Part shown: positions 58,707-64,000 of the stretch, in pieces
Layout: each line of letters opens with the position of its first letter
Position numbering within the stretch: the stretch's first letter is position 1
DNA from: Opitutaceae bacterium
Lineage (GTDB): Bacteria; Verrucomicrobiota; Verrucomicrobiia; Opitutales; Opitutaceae
Reading direction: 5' to 3'
Length of the DNA: 64,000 nt
NCBI GenBank assembly: GCA_030693515.1
Contig: JAUYAK010000049.1
Coordinates: forward strand, 1-64,000
Notes under the pieces: generated by a model
What the model was told of the DNA's origin: nothing
Database searches by the model: none
Seen by the model: the letters and a program-made list of their open reading frames with translations, nothing else
Position numbers and translations under genes: made by a program

Positions 58707-59644
58707 CGGCGGCCCTCCCGCTCCAGCGCGAGAAACAAGTCGTCGAGGTTCGGCGGGCGCACTTCGTAGCGCAGGCCCGGAAACGCCGCGACAAACGCCG
58801 CCAGCCCCGCCGCGTCGAGCGCCACATGCCAGTCGCTGAGCACCGCCGTGAGCGGATCGCCCCGGGCGCGCAACCAGTCCGCGGCGGACCCGGCCTCGGG
58901 CGCGGCGTGCGCGAGGATGACGACGTGCTCGCCCACGACATCGCCGAGCAGCACGCGCGTGGTGCCGCTCGCGCGCACCTTGCCATCCTGCAACAGCACC
59001 AGCCGGTCGGAGAGACGTTCCGCTTCGTCCATGTAGTGCGTCGTGAGGACGACCGCCATGCCCTCCGCGCGGAGCCGGGCGACGAGTTCCCACACCGCCA
59101 TGCGCGCCTGCGGATCGAGGCCGGTGGTGGGCTCGTCGAGAAACACCACCTGCGGGCCATGCACCACGGAGCGCGCGATCATCAGGCGGCGCTTGAAGCC
59201 GCCGGAGAGCCGATCGGGCTTCTGGTCTGCGTATTCCTCGAGGCCGAATTGCGCGAGGAGCGCGTCGATGCGCGCCGCGAGGTTTTCGATCTTCGGGCGG
59301 TAGTAGCGCGCGGTCTGCTCGAGGTTACCGCGCACGGTGAAGTCCGTGTCGAACGTGTCGTCCTGCGTGCAGACGCCCAGCGCGCGGCGCGCGCGATCGC
59401 CGTCGGTCGCGAGATCGTGGCCAGCGATGCGGATGCTGCCCGCCTCGGGCCGGAGAAACCCGTAGCACATGCGGAGCGTGGTGGTCTTGCCCGCGCCGTT
59501 GGGGCCGAGCAGCCCGATCACCTCGCCGGCGCGGCACGTGAGATCGACGCCGTTGACGACGGGCTTGCCACCTAGGTGTTTTACGAGGCCACGGACTTCA
59601 AGCAATGGGGCAGCGGGAGTAACGGAAGGCAGGAGGGATTTCAT
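58703..59644 (-). CDS. ABC transporter ATP-binding protein (NodI-like)
   Basis: 313 residues. Walker A LLGPNGAGKTTTLRM, signature DRLSGGFKRRLMIARSV (SGG rather than SGGQ, as in NodI/DrrA), Walker B VVFLDEPTTGLDP and H-loop TTHYMDEAERLSD. The C-terminal ~75 residues match the DrrA/NodI extension. It pairs with the downstream permease; genes overlap by four bases. Confidence 0.92.
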   Translation of the reverse strand: MKSLLPSVTPAAPLLEVRGLVKHLGGKPVVNGVDLTCRAGEVIGLLGPNGAGKTTTLRMCYGFLRPEAGSIRIAGHDLATDGDRARRALGVCTQDDTFDTDFTVRGNLEQTARYYRPKIENLAARIDALLAQFGLEEYADQKPDRLSGGFKRRLMIARSVVHGPQVVFLDEPTTGLDPQARMAVWELVARLRAEGMAVVLTTHYMDEAERLSDRLVLLQDGKVRASGTTRVLLGDVVGEHVVILAHAAPEAGSAADWLRARGDPLTAVLSDWHVALDAAGLAAFVAAFPGLRYEVRPPNLDDLFLALEREGRR

Positions 59645-59663
59645 TCTTCAGGACGGAAAGGCT

Positions 59664-59753
59664 TCACTTCTCCTCGTTGGGATCGTCGGACGCCCCGCGA
59701 TCCGTCGCCACAAGGACGACGATCAGAAGCAGGACGATGGCGACGGGCAGCAT
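59664..59753 (-). CDS. Possible small single-helix protein
   Basis: 29 codons, MLPVAIVLLLIVVLVATDRG followed by a short acidic tail, in the 168-base gap between the peptidase-like lipoprotein and the NodI-like gene. The all-hydrophobic helix then acidic end is a credible small membrane protein, but there is no visible ribosome binding site. Low confidence. Confidence 0.3.
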   Translation of the reverse strand: MLPVAIVLLLIVVLVATDRGASDDPNEEK

Positions 59754-59812
59754 GGGAAGATGCGGTGCAATCAATCGACGAACAAGATCGCGCGTTCCGG
59801 ACAACCGAAAAA

Positions 59813-61645
59813 CTAATTAGCTCCCACCAGCGGGAGCGGAGTGCCCTCGATCGCGGTGAGCGCTCCGATCTCGGCCAAGGCCTCGCGCGCGCCGGTCGCG
59901 GTCAGGAATTCCCAGGCGGCGAGCACCCGACGGTAGAAGAGCACACGCTCGGCGGCGGTCTGGCGGCTGAGGGCGCGAGCCGGTTCGTCGGCCAGCGCGG
60001 GGGCGGGGCCGATTTTTTCGGCGGCGGCGCGCACGGCGGGATCGGCGGCGGCTTTGCCCCATGCGACGATCCGAGTGCGGCGCTCCGCGCCCCAGCGGGC
60101 GGCGGCCTCGGCGCGCGGACGATCGAGCGTGGCGGGGTTTGCATAGCCGGAGCGCCAGTAGATTTCGTTGATGAGCGCATCGCCGCCGCCGCGCGGGAGG
60201 AAAAAATCACGGCCGCCATCCTCGAGGCCGAGGAGGTGTTTTTCCAAATCGAGCGCGCCGCCAGCGAGCCCGGGCACGTCGCCGCGGAGCACGGCGGCTT
60301 TCCAGGCGGGGCGGAGGGTATCGGTCCAGACTTTGCGCAGCTCGGCGAGCTGGCCGCGCCGCGCCCCGCCGCGGGGGCCGCCGCCGGCGGGGCGCTCGCC
60401 GCGGCCGCGGATCGCGGCATCAAGCTGCGCGCGCGTGCCGGTGAGCAGGAGTTCCTTGGCGGCGGGAACCTGCTCCGCGAGCCGTGCCGTGAAGCGGGCA
60501 AACAACGCCTGCTTTTCGCGCAGGGCGGGATCGGCAGGGTGCGCCGCGAGGCGTCCGGTATCGACGGCGCGCTGATAGGCGGCGACGGCCTGAAGCACGG
60601 CTGGATCGGCTTCCAGCGTGGCGACGAGGCGGGTCTCGATGAAGCGCGCCCATCCGTCGAGCAAGTGATCGGACGTGGTGCGCGGCTTGTCGATGGTGCG
60701 ATCGACGAGGGTGGCGGCTTCGTGGGCGGCGACATAAGTGGGCGCCGCGGGGCCGAGCGCGGCGCCCGTCATGAGATCGCGGCCGAGGATGGCCTCGGGG
60801 AGAAAGCGTTCGTAGCCCGCCCAGCGCTCGGGAATCGGATCGGCATCGCAGCCGGCGGCGAGGGAATCCTCGTCGGTCGCGGTGAAGCCGGCGATCGGCA
60901 GGCGGGGATACTTGCTTTTCACCGCAGCCCACGCCGGCAGGCGGGCAAACCATTCGCGCGGCGGCACGGGCTCGCGCGCGACGCCGAGTTCGTGGAAGCC
61001 GCCGGAGTGGCACTGCGTCATGCAAAACACGACGCGCCCCCGGCCGAGGCCGGTGGCGAGCACGCGGCGCAGCTCGGCCACGCCGAGGATCTCCTTGTCG
61101 TCGGTGATCCAGCCGCTGCCGCGGCGGCCGGGCTTGAGCTGCCACAGAGTGATGGCGCTCTCGCGGGCGTCGCCCTTGCCCGCGAGTTCGCCGTGGTCGC
61201 CGACGAAGAGGTGCAGCGTGCCGCCGTCGCGCACGCGCGGGAGAATCTCGTCGCGCAGGGCGCGGAGGAAATTATCGCGCGTGGCGGCGCGGTTATGGGG
61301 CAGAACGCCCGGCTCCCAGGATTGAAGCACGAGGCCGTCGCGCCGCGTCTCGCGGCGGGCGTCGGCGAGGATCAGCGGAGCATCGGGGCGGTTGCCCGCG
61401 CCGAAAAAGATCCACACGGCCTCCGGTGGGCAGGCGCGCCCGAGGTGTTCGGCGAGGGCGCGGGCCTGGAGGTATTGCGAGTAGTTGTTGGAGAGCGGCG
61501 TGCCGCCACCGGAGAGCAGCACGTAGGCGTCGCGCGGAGCAGACACTGGCAGAGCCCCCGGCGACGACGCGCGGTCCGCGGAGGTCGAGCAGCCGGCCAG
61601 CAGGGCCGCGGCGACGACGAGAAACACAGTGAGAAGGCGCGGCAC
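59813..61645 (-). CDS. Lipoprotein with clan CD-like (C13/C14-type) peptidase domain
   Basis: 610 residues. Signal with lipobox (LLTVFLVVAAALLAGCSTSA). The first ~250 residues form a caspase/legumain-like fold: AYVLLSGGGTPLSNNYSQYL, TLHLFVGDHGELAG with a histidine-glycine, then VVFCMTQCHSGGFHELG with a cysteine in the C-x-S-G-G context expected for the nucleophile. The rest (~330-610) is helical and alanine-rich, possibly a substrate or partner domain. The cleavage specificity is unknown. Divergent from the DsbD-type gene. Confidence 0.75.
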   Translation of the reverse strand: MPRLLTVFLVVAAALLAGCSTSADRASSPGALPVSAPRDAYVLLSGGGTPLSNNYSQYLQARALAEHLGRACPPEAVWIFFGAGNRPDAPLILADARRETRRDGLVLQSWEPGVLPHNRAATRDNFLRALRDEILPRVRDGGTLHLFVGDHGELAGKGDARESAITLWQLKPGRRGSGWITDDKEILGVAELRRVLATGLGRGRVVFCMTQCHSGGFHELGVAREPVPPREWFARLPAWAAVKSKYPRLPIAGFTATDEDSLAAGCDADPIPERWAGYERFLPEAILGRDLMTGAALGPAAPTYVAAHEAATLVDRTIDKPRTTSDHLLDGWARFIETRLVATLEADPAVLQAVAAYQRAVDTGRLAAHPADPALREKQALFARFTARLAEQVPAAKELLLTGTRAQLDAAIRGRGERPAGGGPRGGARRGQLAELRKVWTDTLRPAWKAAVLRGDVPGLAGGALDLEKHLLGLEDGGRDFFLPRGGGDALINEIYWRSGYANPATLDRPRAEAAARWGAERRTRIVAWGKAAADPAVRAAAEKIGPAPALADEPARALSRQTAAERVLFYRRVLAAWEFLTATGAREALAEIGALTAIEGTPLPLVGAN

Positions 61646-61771
61646 GGGGTATTGCTAGCGGCGGAGCGCAGGCGGGCGCAAACGGGAAAACCGGCCGCGC
61701 CGCGACGCGGGCTCCAGGAACAAACCGCGGGGTTTGCACCTCGCACGAAAACCTCCACGCTCCCTCCACCC

Positions 61772-63916
61772 ATGATGCTCCGCCGTCTCGCCGCCTTTTT
61801 TCTGATCAGTTGGTCCAGCCTGCCGGGCGGCGCCGCGCTGTTGAAGGCGGCAACGCCGTCGCATGTGAAGGCGGCGCTCGTCGCCGCGGAGGCGAGCGTG
61901 CAGCCGGGGCGGCCCGTCACCGTCGCGCTGCACCTCATGCACGACCTCCACTGGCACACGTATTGGTCCAATCCCGGCACGGGCCTGCCGACGACGCTCG
62001 AGTGGAAACTGCCCGCGGGCTGGAGCGCCGGCCCGATCCAGTGGCCCGCGCCGATTCTACTGAAGGACAAGCGCGGCAACATCGTCGGCCAAGGTTACGA
62101 GGCTGAATTACTGCTGCCCGTCACGCTGACGCCGCCGGCCGACCTGAAACCCGGCGAAACGATCGAGCTGAGCGCCCGCGCCGATTGGCTGATGTGCGAG
62201 GAAATCTGCATCCCGGGCGGTGCGACCGTGACCCTGCGGCTACCCGTCACCGCCGGAGCGCCGACGTCTGATGCCACATGGGGCGAAAAAATCCGCGCCA
62301 CGGTGGCGGGACTGCCGCGCGACGACGCGGCCTGGACCGCCCGCGCGGTGCGGACGGGCAAGAGCGTCACGCTCACGCTCACCCCGGCGGCGACCGGAGC
62401 CGGCGAGCCGAAGGCGCCGCATTTTTTCACCGCGGATGGCTTCATCGCTTATGACCTGCCGCAAACGGCCAAGCGCGATGACCGCGGGGCGTGGGTCCTT
62501 ACGCTGCCGGTGGCGAGCGACGGACCGGCAGACACGAAGCAGCTCATCGGTGTCGTGACGGCCACCGGTGGCTGGCTGCCGGGCGGAGCGCTGCGCGGTC
62601 TGAGCGTGGCGGCCGACCTCGCCGCCGGAGCCGGCGGCGCGGCCGCGACCGCAAAGGCTGGCGCGAGCGGTGGCGCGGAAGCCCCGGGCCTCGCTACAGC
62701 CAGTCTGCCGAGCACGCTGGCGCTCGCGTTTCTTGGCGGGCTGATCCTGAACCTCATGCCCTGCGTGTTTCCGGTGCTTGGCATCAAGATACTCGGGTTC
62801 GTCAATCAGGCCGGCCAGCGGCGCAGCGCGGTCGTGGTGCACGGGGTCGTGTTTACGCTTGGCGTGCTGCTTTCGTTCTGGGCGCTCGCGACGGCACTGG
62901 CGGTCCTCCGCGCGGGCGGGGATCAGCTCGGCTGGGGGTTTCAGCTGCAATCGCCGGCGTTTGTTTACGCGGTGGCGGTGCTGATGCTGGTGTTTGCGCT
63001 CAACCTGAGCGGAGTCTTCGAGTTCGGGCTGCGGGCGACGGCCGTAGGCGGAAAACTGCAGTCCAAGGACGGCTACGCCGGTTCGTTTTTCACCGGTATC
63101 CTCGCGACGGTGGTGGCGACGCCGTGCAGCGCACCGTTTCTCGCGCCGGCGCTGGGCACGGCACTGGCCGTCTCGACCGTGGAATCGTTCGTGATCTTCA
63201 CCGCCATCGCCCTCGGGCTCTCCGCGCCGTATCTGCTGCTGTCGATTTTCCCGCGAGCCGTGAAGGTGCTGCCGCGACCGGGCGCGTGGATGGAGACGTT
63301 CAAGCAGTTCATGGCTTTTCCGCTCTATGCCACCGTGGGGGCGCTCGTCTGGGTGCTCGCGGCTCAGTTGAGCGAGGATGGTTTTCTCATGGCGCTGCTC
63401 AGCCTCGTGCTCATCGCGATGGCGGTGTGGGTGTATGGCCGCTGGGCCAAGCCGGGGGCAGCGCGGAAACGCGTGCGGTTCGGCGTGGCCGGGCTCGTGG
63501 TGGTGGGGGCGCTGGGCCTGTGGCTGGGATGGCCGCGCGCTGCCATCGCGGCTGGCTCGGGTGCGGGCGGCGTGCCGGCCGTTGTCTGGGAGCCGTGGAG
63601 CCCGGAGGCGGTCGCAAAATATCGCGCCGAAGGCCGCATCGTTTACGTGGACTTCACCGCGCGCTGGTGCGCGACCTGCCAGACGAACAAGAAACTCGTT
63701 TTCGGCTCGGAGGACGTGCTGCGGACACTGGCCGAAAAGAAGGTCGTCACCCTAAAAGCCGATTGGACCAACCAGGACCCGCGCATCACGGCGGAGCTGG
63801 CGCGCTACGGTCGGTCAGCCGTGCCCTTCAACCTAGTGTGGATGCCCGGGCAGGACACCCCTGCAATTTTGCCTGAAATCCTCACGCCCGGCATCGTAGT
63901 GGACGCGTTGCGATAG
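61772..63916 (+). CDS. dsbD: DsbD-type thiol:disulfide interchange protein
   Basis: 714 residues. Signal, then an N-terminal DsbD-alpha domain with MCEEICIPGG (active-site cysteines), an eight-helix DsbD-beta domain with FLGGLILNLMPCVFPVLGIK and ATPCSAPFLAPALGTALAV (cysteines that relay electrons through the membrane), and a C-terminal thioredoxin-like DsbD-gamma domain with DFTARWCATCQTNKKL. It carries reducing power from cytoplasmic thioredoxin to periplasmic thiol proteins and c-type cytochrome maturation, of which this window has several. The ATG at 61772 is the first that gives a signal peptide. Nothing is seen in the last 84 bases of the window. Confidence 0.93.
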   Translation: MMLRRLAAFFLISWSSLPGGAALLKAATPSHVKAALVAAEASVQPGRPVTVALHLMHDLHWHTYWSNPGTGLPTTLEWKLPAGWSAGPIQWPAPILLKDKRGNIVGQGYEAELLLPVTLTPPADLKPGETIELSARADWLMCEEICIPGGATVTLRLPVTAGAPTSDATWGEKIRATVAGLPRDDAAWTARAVRTGKSVTLTLTPAATGAGEPKAPHFFTADGFIAYDLPQTAKRDDRGAWVLTLPVASDGPADTKQLIGVVTATGGWLPGGALRGLSVAADLAAGAGGAAATAKAGASGGAEAPGLATASLPSTLALAFLGGLILNLMPCVFPVLGIKILGFVNQAGQRRSAVVVHGVVFTLGVLLSFWALATALAVLRAGGDQLGWGFQLQSPAFVYAVAVLMLVFALNLSGVFEFGLRATAVGGKLQSKDGYAGSFFTGILATVVATPCSAPFLAPALGTALAVSTVESFVIFTAIALGLSAPYLLLSIFPRAVKVLPRPGAWMETFKQFMAFPLYATVGALVWVLAAQLSEDGFLMALLSLVLIAMAVWVYGRWAKPGAARKRVRFGVAGLVVVGALGLWLGWPRAAIAAGSGAGGVPAVVWEPWSPEAVAKYRAEGRIVYVDFTARWCATCQTNKKLVFGSEDVLRTLAEKKVVTLKADWTNQDPRITAELARYGRSAVPFNLVWMPGQDTPAILPEILTPGIVVDALR

Positions 63917-64000
63917 GCCCTATTCACCGTAGATACGGGTTCAGGTAGCAAACCGAGGTCAGCGCGTGCGAAGGAACCCATTGAATAAGCCCATTTGCTT

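Overview
The window is GC-rich chromosomal DNA that looks like a verrucomicrobium of the Opitutaceae type. Pointers are a PVC-type heme-binding dehydrogenase (36113-38632), Tat-exported TIM-barrel epimerases, a large TonB-dependent receptor ending in aromatic residues, a fused CcoN-CcoO oxidase subunit, and start codons that follow C/T-rich leaders with no clear Shine-Dalgarno. This placement is inference from gene content; no rRNA, tRNA or CRISPR array was seen.

Layout. 1-724: 3' end of a Wzt-like polysaccharide-export ATPase. 651-9158 (minus): a cbb3 oxidase operon (DUF2934 gene, ccoS-like, ccoNO fusion, ccoQ, monoheme ccoP, ccoG, a small membrane protein, a SafE-like exporter, ccoI). 9337-16537: a monoheme secreted protein, a PocR/AraC regulator, a coupled trio (secreted endonuclease/phosphatase-fold protein, ArsC/Spx-like protein, small unknown), an ABC ATPase and a cation exchanger. 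16708-22774 (plus): a carbohydrate operon of Na+/solute symporter, mannose-6-phosphate isomerase, 2-hydroxyacid dehydrogenase and heparinase/alginate-lyase-like lipoprotein. 22786-29214: CinA-C, exonuclease III, PLP lyase, a lipoprotein, DUF167, an outer-membrane protein and a MATE pump. 29537-35234: two tandem S9 peptidases with an AT-richer gene between them. 35652-42617: small membrane protein, IS1380-type remnant, PVC heme protein, Tat epimerase, then an AT-richer patch with a TonB-domain lipoprotein and a DUF433/DUF5615 toxin-antitoxin pair whose toxin is frameshifted, and a DUF457 membrane hydrolase. 42614-54002 (minus): kinase-like gene, alginate-lyase-family protein, TonB receptor, enolase-superfamily enzyme, two unusual proteins made of four and five TonB C-terminal domains, and a second Tat epimerase. 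54059-63916: unknown gene, HGSNAT-like acyltransferase, thioredoxin-fold protein, NodI/NodJ-like ABC pair, a clan-CD-peptidase-like lipoprotein and a DsbD-type reductase.

The carbohydrate genes at 16.7-22.8 kb and 43.8-54.0 kb together suggest uptake and breakdown of a uronate-containing polysaccharide: receptor and TonB partners for import, lyases for depolymerisation, and enolase/epimerase/dehydrogenase enzymes for the products. An AT-rich 12-mer lies just upstream of both the symporter and the receptor.

The most striking non-gene signal is a dense set of short palindromic repeat families (at least eight). Three copies sit in frame inside two genes of the cbb3 operon, adding peptides to their proteins, and five genes end on a TAG supplied by the outer edge of a repeat. 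One repeat is nested inside another at 43622-43755.
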